A stretch of DNA of 8,508 nucleotides from PBB1 sp031390425 (GCA_031390425.1 JANMTL010000284.1:1-8508); one strand, 5' to 3'; shown: positions 1-6,247, numbered from the stretch's first letter. Notes: generated by a model from the letters alone, not told the origin. Program-made: numbers and translations.

Positions 1-132
1 CGACACGCGCACCACCGGCACCGGTGCCTCCGGCGAGATGCGATCGACCGCACCGTGCCAGTAGCGGTCGAGCATCACATCGCCGACCACCAGCACGCGC
101 CGCTGCGCGAGGGCCTCGGGGGTGGGGATCAC
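1..132 (-). CDS. rfaE1: D-glycero-beta-D-manno-heptose-7-phosphate kinase (RfaE1/HldE kinase domain), N-terminal fragment
   Basis: This is the first 44 codons of a minus-strand gene that runs off the left edge. The visible peptide contains VLVVGDVMLDRYWHG (about residues 13-27) followed by RISPEAPVPVVRV, the N-terminal signature of the PfkB/ribokinase-fold heptose-7-phosphate kinase that feeds ADP-heptose synthesis for the LPS inner core. The start is a GTG at 132-130. An in-frame TAG lies nine codons upstream (157-159), with no ATG, GTG or TTG between, so no longer start is possible. A weak Shine-Dalgarno (GGCAGG) precedes it. In betaproteobacteria the kinase and the adenylyltransferase (RfaE2) are usually separate genes; the fragment cannot show whether this one is fused. 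It diverges from the ComEA-like gene at 506. The family call is firm; split versus fused is unknown. Confidence 0.82.
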   Translation of the reverse strand, partial: MIPTPEALAQRRVLVVGDVMLDRYWHGAVDRISPEAPVPVVRVS

Positions 133-505
133 AAGCCTGCCCGCAGCGCGACACGCCTATCGCAGGCGTACGCAGCAAGCGATGGCTTCGAGCAGGTCGG
201 TCCGGTGGTGGTATGGAAGCTCATGGCGACTGGGTGTGGCGGTGCAGGTCCGGGTTATATCAAGCGCGGACCCAGGGCCGGGGCCGAACCATTGTTCGCC
301 GTGTGTCGAGGACCTCACCCCACCTCAGAGGGGGGCGGAATTCCGCCGACTGCGATGGCCCTGCACGGCGAGAACGGCCGTTCGCACCCGGCCGAGTGCC
401 CTCGCGCTGGGGACAGCCAAGCCGCGCTTCGACCTACAGAATTTCACACAGGTCGCGGCCTTCGGGATGCGAGCCTGAACCTCAACCCACCTTCTGGAGA
501 ACACC
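133..505. other. Divergent intergenic region, no convincing gene
   Basis: This 373-base stretch lies between the minus-strand rfaE1 start and the plus-strand ComEA-like start, so it should hold the promoters of both. Open frames cross it (for example 122-478 plus), but their products are Arg/Pro/Ser-rich, match nothing I recognise and extend over gene borders, so I treat them as shadows. The only clear structure is the palindrome at 334-347. I found no pair of good -35/-10 boxes. TACAGAAT at 435-442 is a weak -10-like string. Confidence 0.5.
334..347. repeat. Perfect 14-bp palindrome GGCGGAATTCCGCC
   Basis: The sequence GGCGGAATTCCGCC reads identically on both strands and has no central spacer. 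It lies about 160 bases upstream of the ComEA-like start and about 200 bases upstream of rfaE1. A spacerless perfect dyad in a divergent promoter region could be a binding site for a dimeric regulator, but no sister site is seen nearby. The function is inference only. Confidence 0.4.
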
Positions 506-871
506 ATGATCCGCACCCTCATCGCCCTGCTCGTCGCCGCCTTCGCCTTCGCTGCCCACGCAGCGATCGATGTCAACAAGGCGTCACAGGCCGAACTCGA
601 AACCGTCAAGGGCATCGGCCCGAGCATGTCAAGCAAGATCCTCGACGAGCGCAAGAAGGGCTCGTTCAAGGACTGGTCCGATGTGGTGACGCGCGTCAAA
701 GGCGTCGGCCCCGGCAACGCGACCAAGTTCTCGGCCGACGGCCTGACCGTCAACGGCGCCGGCTTTCAGCCTGAACTGATCGCGGCCGCCAAGCCGGCAT
801 CGACATCGGGCAAGAAGGACGCGGCCATGATGGACAGCAAGTCGCAGTCGGCGGCATCGCCGAAAAAGTGA
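506..871 (+). CDS. Secreted ComEA-family helix-hairpin-helix protein
   Basis: A 121-residue protein with a clear Sec signal peptide: an Arg at position 3, a hydrophobic stretch at about 4-18 and an A-H-A cleavage motif before residue 20. The mature part opens with IDVNKASQAELETVKGIGPS, the typical start of a ComEA helix-hairpin-helix DNA-binding domain. A second hairpin, VKGVGPGNATKF, lies at about residues 64-75. The tail (about 95-121) is Lys/Ser/Ala-rich and low in complexity. The family binds double-stranded DNA; ComEA acts in DNA uptake during transformation. Short periplasmic versions like this are common in betaproteobacteria and many are untested. ATG at 506 is supported by TGGAGA (495-500), five bases upstream. 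It diverges from rfaE1 and is followed by a hairpin at 891-914. Family is confident; a competence role is inferred. Confidence 0.85.
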   Translation: MIRTLIALLVAAFAFAAHAAIDVNKASQAELETVKGIGPSMSSKILDERKKGSFKDWSDVVTRVKGVGPGNATKFSADGLTVNGAGFQPELIAAAKPASTSGKKDAAMMDSKSQSAASPKK

Positions 872-890
872 GGCCCTGGCTTCACCACGC

Positions 891-914
891 AACGCCCCGC
901 TTCGGCGGGGCGTT
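891..914 (+). terminator. GC-rich hairpin with TTCG tetraloop after the ComEA-like gene
   Basis: AACGCCCCGC (891-900), loop TTCG (901-904), GCGGGGCGTT (905-914) form a perfect 10-bp stem. The RNA made from the plus strand closes as C(UUCG)G, an exceptionally stable tetraloop. It starts 19 bases after the stop codon. It is followed by GAAAATC rather than a T tract, so it is a weak intrinsic terminator at best. It may instead protect the 3' end or work with Rho. Confidence 0.6.
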
Positions 915-952
915 GAAAATCAAGCGGTTCGTGTGCCGATCCAACACCTTTC

Positions 953-1348
953 ATGTCCCAGCCCAGCCCTGACCCTTGCCCCTGCGACGCCGCCCTGGCC
1001 TACGCCGCTTGCTGCGGCCGCTATCACGTCGGCCCGCAGCACCTGCAGGCACCGACCGCCGAAGCGCTGATGCGTTCGCGCTACAGCGCGTACACGCTGC
1101 AACTCGGCGATTACCTGATGGCGACCTGGCATCCGCGCACCCGGCCCGATCCACCGATGCAGTTCGAGCCCGGACTGCGCTGGCTGGGTTTGCAGGTGCT
1201 GCGCCATGTGCCGATCGACGCCCGCCATGCGCAGGTCGAGTTCGTCGCCCGCAGCAAGCAGGGCGGGCGCGCACACCGTCATCAGGAACTCAGCCGCTTC
1301 GTGCACGACGGCGGTCGGTGGCTGTATTTCGACGCCGTCGCCGAGTGA
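953..1348 (+). CDS. ychJ: YchJ-like protein (UPF0225 family) with SEC-C-type zinc motif
   Basis: A 131-residue protein. Residues 9-21 carry C-P-C followed eight residues later by C-C (Cys9, Cys11, Cys20, Cys21), a SEC-C-like metal-binding knuckle. Next comes AEALMRSRYSAY (about 38-49), the diagnostic YchJ block, then YLMATWHP (about 54-61). The rest is an NTF2-like domain ending in GGRWLYFDA. The family is widespread, small and cytoplasmic; its biochemical role is not established to my knowledge. Length fits the shorter YchJ members, which lack the second C-terminal zinc knuckle found in E. coli YchJ. ATG at 953 is the only in-frame start near the conserved N-terminus, although no Shine-Dalgarno is evident. 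The stop lies 39 bases before tRNA-Ala. Confidence 0.85.
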   Translation: MSQPSPDPCPCDAALAYAACCGRYHVGPQHLQAPTAEALMRSRYSAYTLQLGDYLMATWHPRTRPDPPMQFEPGLRWLGLQVLRHVPIDARHAQVEFVARSKQGGRAHRHQELSRFVHDGGRWLYFDAVAE

Positions 1349-1387
1349 ATTCACGCTGAGCGCTTGCGATAGACTTCAGCTGCGTGT

Positions 1388-1463
<76 letters not shown>

Positions 1464-1480
1464 TCCACACATTTCAAGAC

Positions 1481-1510
1481 GTCCCGAGAAATCCTCGGAA
1501 GTCCAGAAAG
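1481..1510 (+). repeat. Three tandem imperfect 10-bp repeats just 3' of tRNA-Ala
   Basis: GTCCCGAGAA, ATCCTCGGAA and GTCCAGAAAG follow one another without gaps, sharing the pattern RTCC-N-[CG]-[AG]-[AG]-A-[AG]. The array starts 18 bases after the tRNA CCA end and runs into the terminator stem. Short repeats just 3' of a tRNA can be remnants of integrase-type attachment sites, but no integrase or matching second copy is present here. Confidence 0.4.
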
Positions 1511-1545
1511 CCCTTGAGGATCAACGCTCTGGGGCTTTTTCTTTT
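1507..1545 (+). terminator. Rho-independent terminator of tRNA-Ala
   Basis: AAAGCCCTTGAG (1507-1518) pairs with CTCTGGGGCTTT (1527-1538) around an 8-base loop. The stem is 12 bp with one T-T mismatch and one G-U pair. It is followed by TTCTTTT (1539-1545). Stem plus T-rich tail is the classic intrinsic terminator, placed to end the tRNA transcript before fabI. Confidence 0.82.
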
Positions 1546-1791
1546 CCCTACGATGCCAAGCTGTCCCAAGAGATCCGAGCTCGCTTTACAGCAACTTCCT
1601 GCGTTACCGCATGGCACGGCACCTCACCGCAACGAGTCAACTTTTCGCCTCGACCTGCTCCGCGAGCTGATCCAGCATGCCAGCGCGGCTCGGGCTGCGA
1701 AAACCGTCAATCCAGCCCTCGGTTGAAGCACGCAAGTGAGTCGTGCAGCCCGTGCAAAAATTGTTCGGCTTCGATGGCTCAAGGAGACAGC

Positions 1792-2580
1792 ATGGGATTT
1801 CTGACTGGCAAGCGGCTGTTGATCACTGGGGTGTTGTCCAGTCGATCGATCGCTTACGGCATCGCGCGCGCTTGCCACCGTGAAGGGGCCGAATTGGCGT
1901 TCAGCTACGTCGGCGAACGCTTCAAGGAACGCACGGCCACGCTGGCCGCCGACTTCGCTTCGACGCTGCTCTACGACTGCGATGTCGCCGACGACGCGCA
2001 GATCGAGCGGCTGTTTGCGCAGCTCGGCGAGACCTGGCCCGAATTCGACGGGTTCGTGCATTCGATCGGCTTTGCCACCCGCGAATCGATCGCCGGCGAT
2101 TTTCTCGACGGCCTGTCGCGCGAGGCATTCCGCATCGCGCACGACATCTCGGCCTATAGCTTCCCGGCGATGGCCAAGGCCGCGCTGCCCCGGTTGCGCG
2201 CGGGTTCGGCCTTGCTGACGCTGACCTACCTCGGCGCGCTGCGCGTCGTGCCCAACTACAACACGATGGGGCTGGCCAAGGCCTCGCTCGAAGCCAGCGT
2301 GCGCTACCTCGCGTCCAGCGTCGGGCCGCGCGGCATCCGGGTCAACGGTATCTCGGCCGGGCCGATCAAGACGCTGGCGGCATCCGGCATCAAGGGATTC
2401 GGCAAGATCCTCGAAGTGGTCGAGGCCAACGCGCCGCTGCGCCGCAACGTGACGATCGACGATGTCGGCAACGTGGCGGCTTTTTTGCTGTCCGATCTGG
2501 CGGCCGGGGTGACCTCGGAGATCACCTACGTCGATGCCGGCTTCAGCCACGCAATGGGTGGCGGCCTCGCTGCGGAGTGA
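1792..2580 (+). CDS. fabI: Enoyl-[acyl-carrier-protein] reductase (NADH), FabI
   Basis: FabI catalyses the last step of each fatty-acid elongation round, reducing trans-2-enoyl-ACP to acyl-ACP with NADH in the cytoplasm. The 262-residue protein equals E. coli FabI in length. It has the glycine-rich N-terminus GKRLLITGVLSSRSIAYGIA (residues 6-25), the HSIGFA loop (90-95) and the catalytic Tyr146, Tyr156 and Lys163 in TYLGAL and YNTMGLAK, at the E. coli numbers. Gly93, Met159 and Phe203, positions linked to triclosan binding in E. coli, are unchanged, so sensitivity would be expected. The frame is open upstream to 1384, but that stretch crosses the tRNA. ATG 1792 is set by AAGGAG five bases upstream and by the conserved N-terminus. 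The gene ends 15 bases from the converging fchA, with no terminator between. It appears monocistronic. Confidence 0.97.
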   Translation: MGFLTGKRLLITGVLSSRSIAYGIARACHREGAELAFSYVGERFKERTATLAADFASTLLYDCDVADDAQIERLFAQLGETWPEFDGFVHSIGFATRESIAGDFLDGLSREAFRIAHDISAYSFPAMAKAALPRLRAGSALLTLTYLGALRVVPNYNTMGLAKASLEASVRYLASSVGPRGIRVNGISAGPIKTLAASGIKGFGKILEVVEANAPLRRNVTIDDVGNVAAFLLSDLAAGVTSEITYVDAGFSHAMGGGLAAE

Positions 2581-2595
2581 CCAGACGGCGTCGGA

Positions 2596-3219
2596 TCAGA
2601 GCTTGGTCTTGACCAGTTCGTAGACCCGCTCGGCCAGAGGCACCGCGCTCGCCAGCAGCGCGTCCATCTCGTCTCGGCACGACTGTGCGTACGCCTCGTC
2701 CTTGAGGCTCGGCACGTTGATGTAGACGTTTAACGCTGCACTGCGCAGCGCAGCCTGAGCGGCCAGCGCGCCGACCCCAGCGTCGCTGATGACGTTGCGG
2801 TTGCCGACCTGGGCGGCGCACAGCGACAGCGCGATCACCTCGGCACTGGCGCGGGCGCAGGCAAGCGGAACCTGCGTTGCGGCTTTCAGGCCGTGCTGGA
2901 TCGCCGCAATGCGCAGCGCCTTCTGCGCGTCGGTGTCTTTCGGCAGGCCGTAGGCGGCCATCAGGCCGTCGAACACGGCGATGTCTTCCGCCACCATGTC
3001 AGTCAGGCGCCTGCGCAGGCCTTCGGCTTCGTGCAACACCGTCTGCATCTCGCCTTCGACCTCTGCGTAGGCCTTCTTACCCAGGGTCAGGTTGCACATC
3101 ATGCTGACCAGCGCCGCGCCCATCGCACCCATGACGGCTGCGGCGCTGCCACCGCCGGGGGTAGCGCTGCCGCTGGCGAGTTCGTCGAGGAAGCGGGTGA
3201 CGGGTTGTTCAATCGTCAT
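2596..3219 (-). CDS. fchA: Methenyltetrahydrofolate cyclohydrolase, FchA type
   Basis: A 207-residue member of the cyclodeaminase/cyclohydrolase (FTCD C-terminal-like) family, all-helical and cytoplasmic. It interconverts 5,10-methenyl-H4F and 10-formyl-H4F, linking Fhs and MtdA in the assimilatory C1 branch. Visible signatures are SGSATPGGGSAAAVMGAMGAAL (about 16-37, interrupted here only by naming) with its Gly-rich PGGGSAAA core, KKAYAEVE (48-55) and GNRNVISDAGVGALAAQ (139-155). Length fits the Methylobacterium FchA (about 208). The alternative, formiminotransferase-associated cyclodeaminase, is less likely given its position directly after mtdA. ATG at 3219-3217 starts 16 bases after the mtdA stop. 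No good Shine-Dalgarno is present (leader AAGCGCGCTCCC), so translational coupling to mtdA is plausible. The 12-base start context CGCTCCCATGAC is shared with hprA. Confidence 0.92.
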   Translation of the reverse strand: MTIEQPVTRFLDELASGSATPGGGSAAAVMGAMGAALVSMMCNLTLGKKAYAEVEGEMQTVLHEAEGLRRRLTDMVAEDIAVFDGLMAAYGLPKDTDAQKALRIAAIQHGLKAATQVPLACARASAEVIALSLCAAQVGNRNVISDAGVGALAAQAALRSAALNVYINVPSLKDEAYAQSCRDEMDALLASAVPLAERVYELVKTKL

Positions 3220-3235
3220 GGGAGCGCGCTTTCGG

Positions 3236-4099
3236 TCAGACCATCGATTTGGCTTTGGCGTAGATCGCCTCGGCGTCCAGCACCTGATCGGGCGCTTCGA
3301 ACAACTGGGCGATGCAGGCGCGGTGCACGGCCAGCTTCACCGCGCCGAAGCCGATCGCGCCCCAGCAGATGCGGCCGTCGCGCTCGTTGCCACGATCCAT
3401 CATGTCCAGGCCCTCGATGCCCAGCGGCGGCGTCGCGTTGGCGTCCGCCATGAATCGGATCGTCGGGTTGCTTTTCCAGTCGGCTTCACGCAGCAGCACC
3501 GAGCTGGCAGCGCCGGTCGCCAGCACCAACTGCGCGCCTGCGCAGGCCTTCGCGCGCGAATCGAGGTCGGGCGCTTCGATCGGGGTCACGTCGATGCCGA
3601 AGCTGGCCTTCAGGTGATCTGTCGCCTTCTCGGCGTTCGCCAGCGTTCGCGACGTGATCGCCACCGACACGCCCTCCTTGGCCAGCATCACCGCCGCGCG
3701 CTGACCGACCGGGCCGGTGCCCGCGAGGATGACGGCGCGCTGGCCCGCCAGGTTACCGCCGGCGCTTTTCAACAAGCACGCGACCGCAGCCGCCGCGGTG
3801 GTGTTCGACCCATTGCTGTCGAGCATCACCGAGACGCGGAAGTTGGCGAAGAACTTCTTCTGCACGGCTTTGAGCAACGCCTCGCCTGCGCCCAAGTTGC
3901 TGCCGCCGACGAAGATCGCGGTGAAGCGCTTTTCCTTCGGCGAACGCGTGAAGATCGTGCCGTCGACGATCACGCCCACGTTGTCGGGCGTGATGCCGCC
4001 GTAGGCCGTCACATGGTCGGCTCCGCCGTCGTAGCCCACCACGGTGTCGAAGACGGCGGGAATCGGATCGGTGTCGATCTGGAAGAGAAGTTTTTTCAT
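3236..4099 (-). CDS. mtdA: NADP-dependent methylene-tetrahydromethanopterin/methylene-tetrahydrofolate dehydrogenase MtdA
   Basis: MtdA reversibly oxidises methylene-H4F (or methylene-H4MPT) to the methenyl form with NADP+. In serine-cycle methylotrophs it runs towards methylene-H4F to feed serine synthesis. The 287-residue protein matches the Methylobacterium enzyme (about 288) from end to end: VVGYDGGADH (20-29), TPDNVG (37-42), AIFVGG (61-66), MLDSNGSNTTAAA (92-104), the Rossmann loop AGTGPVGQRAA (126-136), SRTLANA after the second strand (150-156), ADANATPPLGI (218-228) and HRACIAQLFE (259-268). This differs from bifunctional FolD. ATG 4099-4097 fits the conserved MKKLLFQIDTD start; a weak CGAG lies seven bases upstream. 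It lies 79 bases after hprA, a gap holding a REP-like hairpin and seven T residues in the mRNA sense (4117-4111). Confidence 0.96.
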   Translation of the reverse strand: MKKLLFQIDTDPIPAVFDTVVGYDGGADHVTAYGGITPDNVGVIVDGTIFTRSPKEKRFTAIFVGGSNLGAGEALLKAVQKKFFANFRVSVMLDSNGSNTTAAAAVACLLKSAGGNLAGQRAVILAGTGPVGQRAAVMLAKEGVSVAITSRTLANAEKATDHLKASFGIDVTPIEAPDLDSRAKACAGAQLVLATGAASSVLLREADWKSNPTIRFMADANATPPLGIEGLDMMDRGNERDGRICWGAIGFGAVKLAVHRACIAQLFEAPDQVLDAEAIYAKAKSMV

Positions 4100-4141
4100 G
4101 GGGAATCTCGAAAAAAAGTCTGATGCAAGCGGGGCATTTGC

Positions 4142-4166
4142 TCCCTCGCCCCCTTGGGGAGAGGGA
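4142..4166. repeat. REP-like palindromic element, copy 1 (between hprA and mtdA)
   Basis: TCCCTCGCCCC (4142-4152), loop CTT, GGGGAGAGGGA (4156-4166) form an 11-bp stem with one mismatch. Its core matches copy 2 at 6215-6251 almost base for base (CTCCCTCGCCCC-YTT-GGGGAGAGGG) in the same orientation. Elements of this CCCTC...GAGGG type are dispersed in many GC-rich proteobacterial genomes. Its place 12 bases after the hprA stop means it is transcribed inside the hprA-mtdA gap and may tune mRNA stability or termination. Confidence 0.75.
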
Positions 4167-4178
4167 ACAACACAGCAT

Positions 4179-5129
4179 TCAAGTCACGAGGTTTTGCGGC
4201 TTACCCCGCACAAACAACTCGATATTGTCGATGAGCTGATCCGCCAGTATCTGCATGGCACCGCCGGAAGCCCAGGCGACGTGCGGCGTCAGGATGAAGT
4301 TCGGCAGCCGCAGGTCGAGCAGCGGGTTGCCGTTGCGCGGCGGCTCGGTGGTCAGCACATCGAAGCCGGCGCCGCCGATCCAGCCTTCTTGCAGCGCGGT
4401 GACCAGGGCCGCTTCATCGACCAGCCCGCCACGCGCGGTGTTGATCAGGATGGCGCTGGGCTTCATCTGGCGCAGCTGCGCGGGCCCGATCAGATGGCGC
4501 GTGGCTGGCGTCAGCGGACAGTGCATCGAGATCACGTCGGATTCCGCCAGCACCTGCGCAAGCGGCGTGCGATCGCTGCGCGCGGGTTTGCCGGGCGTCA
4601 CTTGCGCGAACAGCACCCGCATGCCGAACGCGCGGGCCAGCGTGGCCGTGCCCTGCCCCAAGGTGCCGCCGCCGACGATGCCCATCGTGCTGCCGTACAA
4701 ATCGCGGATCGGGTGGTCGAAAAAGCAGAACTGCTCGGCGTGCTGCCAACGCCCGCGCTCGACATCAGCGCGATACGCCAGCAGGCTGCGGCGCAACGCA
4801 AGCACCAGCGCGAACACATGTTCGGGCACCGTGTGCACCGCGTAGTTGCGGATGTTGGCCACAGCGATGCCACGTTCGCGGCAGGCCGCGACATCGATCA
4901 CGTCGTAGCCGGTGGCCGCCACCGCGATCAGCTTCAGCGTCGGCAACTGCGCGATGACGTCGGCCCGCAGCGGCACCTTGTTGGTCAGCGCGATGGTGGC
5001 GTCGCGCAGGCGTTCGAGCGTTTGGTCCGGCGCGGTGGCGGCGTGTTCGGCCCAGGTGTGCTCGAAGGCCGGGCGGCGCAGCGTGGCCTGCAGGGTCGAA
5101 CGGTCGAGAAACACCAGGTGTTCGGTCAT
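4179..5129 (-). CDS. hprA: Hydroxypyruvate reductase / glycerate dehydrogenase (D-2-hydroxyacid dehydrogenase family)
   Basis: HprA reduces hydroxypyruvate to D-glycerate in the serine cycle. The 316-residue protein has the two-domain D-2-hydroxyacid dehydrogenase layout: an N-terminal substrate part with VAATGYDVID (70-79), NIRNYAVHTVPEHV (92-105), the dinucleotide loop GGGTLG (153-158), and the catalytic triad Arg233 (NTARGGLVDEAAL), Glu262 (TTEPP) and His283 (TPHVAWAS). The C-terminus DQLIDNIE..GKPQN resembles Methylobacterium HprA. The second Rossmann strand ends VLFAQ (172-176), with no Asp where NAD-specific relatives usually have one, so NADPH use is possible. ATG 5129-5127 agrees with the conserved start; GGA lies seven bases upstream. 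It is the first gene of the probable hprA-mtdA-fchA operon and diverges from mcl. Context favours serine-cycle HprA over other hydroxyacid dehydrogenases. Confidence 0.93.
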   Translation of the reverse strand: MTEHLVFLDRSTLQATLRRPAFEHTWAEHAATAPDQTLERLRDATIALTNKVPLRADVIAQLPTLKLIAVAATGYDVIDVAACRERGIAVANIRNYAVHTVPEHVFALVLALRRSLLAYRADVERGRWQHAEQFCFFDHPIRDLYGSTMGIVGGGTLGQGTATLARAFGMRVLFAQVTPGKPARSDRTPLAQVLAESDVISMHCPLTPATRHLIGPAQLRQMKPSAILINTARGGLVDEAALVTALQEGWIGGAGFDVLTTEPPRNGNPLLDLRLPNFILTPHVAWASGGAMQILADQLIDNIELFVRGKPQNLVT

Positions 5130-5149
5130 GGGAGCGTCCGTCGGAATGA

Positions 5150-5174
5150 ATCAGTCTTCCAATGATCGGCCGAT
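5150..5174. promoter_or_regulatory. Candidate operator dyads in the divergent hprA/mcl promoter region
   Basis: The 104 bases between the divergent hprA and mcl starts hold two overlapping dyads: ATCA-N9-TGAT (5150-5166) and the perfect palindrome ATCGGCCGAT (5165-5174). Interrupted ATC...GAT dyads resemble LysR-type sites, and serine-cycle genes in Methylobacterium are controlled by the LysR-type regulator QscR. No strong -35/-10 pair was found on either strand, as is common for activator-dependent promoters. The regulator assignment is inference. Confidence 0.35.
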
Positions 5175-5233
5175 TCGGGCCACGCGCTGGATCAAAATCC
5201 GCAAGTATCGACAGCGCGCCGCAAGGACTTTCC

Positions 5234-6247
5234 ATGAGTTTCACCGTCATCCCGCCCGCCACGCCGCGCCTGATGCGCTCGGCGCTGGCGGTTCCGGGAT
5301 CGAAGCCCCATCTGTTCGAGAAAGCCGCGCGTTCAGCCGCCGATGCCGTGTTCCTCGACTGCGAAGACGCGGTGGCACCCGCCGACAAGGCGCAGGCCCG
5401 CCGCAACATCGTCGCCGCACTGAACGACATCGACTGGAGCCGCAAGACGGTGATGGTGCGCATCAACGGGCTGGACAGCCCCCACATGTACCGCGACGTG
5501 ATCGAGATCGTCGAAGCCTGCCCGCGGCTCGACATGATCCTGATCCCGAAGGTGGGTGTGGCCGCCGACGTGTACGCGGTCGATGTGCTGGTCTCGCAGA
5601 TCGAGGCCGCCAAGCAGCGCAGCAAGCGCCTCGGCTTCGAGGCGCTGATCGAGACCGCGCTCGGCATGGCGAATGTGGAGGCGATCGCGCAATCGTCGAA
5701 GCGGCTGGAGGCGATGAGCTTCGGCGTGGCCGACTACGCGGCCTCGACCCGCGCACGCACCACCGGCATCGGCGGCGTGCACTCCGACAGCGCGGTGCTG
5801 AGCGACCCGGACGCCAGCGGCCAGCGGCAGATCTTCTGGACCGACCCGTGGCATGCGGCGCAATCGCGCATGTTGATCGCTTGCCGCGCCTACGGGCTGC
5901 GCCCGATCGACGGCCCGTTCGGCAATTTCGGCGACGCTGACGGCTTCGTGTCGGCAGCCCGCCGCGCGGCGGTGCTCGGCTATGAGGGCAAGTGGGTGAT
6001 CCATCCGTCGCAGATCGAGCTCGCCAACCGCGTCTACACGCCGACCGACGCCGAGGTGCAGCAGGCGCGCCGCATCATCGAGGCGATGGCGCAAGCCCAC
6101 CAGCAAGGCCTCGGTGCGGTGTCGCTGGACGGCCGGTTGGTCGACATCGTCAACATCCGCATGGCCGAGGCGCTGATCGCCAAGGCCGATACGATCGCGG
6201 CCGCGCCAGGACAACTCCCTCGCCCCTTTGGGGAGAGGGTAGGGTGA
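5234..6247 (+). CDS. mcl: L-malyl-CoA/beta-methylmalyl-CoA lyase
   Basis: Mcl splits L-malyl-CoA into acetyl-CoA and glyoxylate, closing the serine cycle. It belongs to the CitE/HpcH TIM-barrel family and is Mg2+-dependent. The 337-residue protein follows Methylobacterium MclA closely: RSALAVPGS (15-23), FLDCEDAVAP (40-49), the catalytic Arg76 in MVRINGLDS, LIPKVGV (103-109), Mg-binding Glu140 (ALIETALGMANVEAI) and Asp167 (SFGVADYAASTRAR), AYGLRPIDGPFG (219-230), HPSQI (257-261) and the lid SLDGRLVDI with Asp299. ATG 5234 is set by AAGGA six bases upstream; the frame is open to 5162, but that part is not conserved. Oddity: the last ten codons and the stop (LPRPFGERVG) lie in a REP-like element, making the protein about 13 residues longer than the roughly 324-residue Methylobacterium enzyme. 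fhs follows after 80 bases, probably in the same operon. Confidence 0.95.
   Translation: MSFTVIPPATPRLMRSALAVPGSKPHLFEKAARSAADAVFLDCEDAVAPADKAQARRNIVAALNDIDWSRKTVMVRINGLDSPHMYRDVIEIVEACPRLDMILIPKVGVAADVYAVDVLVSQIEAAKQRSKRLGFEALIETALGMANVEAIAQSSKRLEAMSFGVADYAASTRARTTGIGGVHSDSAVLSDPDASGQRQIFWTDPWHAAQSRMLIACRAYGLRPIDGPFGNFGDADGFVSAARRAAVLGYEGKWVIHPSQIELANRVYTPTDAEVQQARRIIEAMAQAHQQGLGAVSLDGRLVDIVNIRMAEALIAKADTIAAAPGQLPRPFGERVG

Larger units (their letters stand above)
1464..1791. other. Intergenic region between tRNA-Ala and fabI
   Basis: These 328 bases hold no convincing gene. The left part has the 10-bp repeats (1481-1510) and the terminator (1507-1545). The right part (1546-1780) is less GC-rich than the genes around it and must hold the fabI promoter. 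TGCAAAAAT at 1753-1761 resembles an extended -10 but has no matching -35. The open frame 1514-1726 begins inside the terminator and its product is unrecognisable, so it is not called. The fabI ribosome binding site AAGGAG lies at 1781-1786. Confidence 0.55.

Noticed and set aside
440..452. AATTTCACACAGG matches the leader between the E. coli lac operator and lacZ
   Set aside because: The match is only 13 bases, is not flanked by lac operator or vector sequence, and its GC-rich surroundings fit the host. It is treated as coincidence, not a cloning artefact.
24..774. Overlapping plus-strand open frames crossing the rfaE1/ComEA gap
   Set aside because: They run antisense to rfaE1 or overlap the ComEA-like gene in another frame and encode low-complexity Arg/Pro-rich peptides with no family likeness.
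1514..1726. 70-residue open frame between tRNA-Ala and fabI
   Set aside because: It starts inside the terminator stem, lacks a ribosome binding site and shows no recognisable motif.
5162..5233. Mcl start 24 codons upstream at ATG 5162
   Set aside because: The extra peptide is absent from the Methylobacterium enzyme as I recall it, overlaps the candidate operator and has no ribosome binding site, whereas ATG 5234 has AAGGA at proper spacing.
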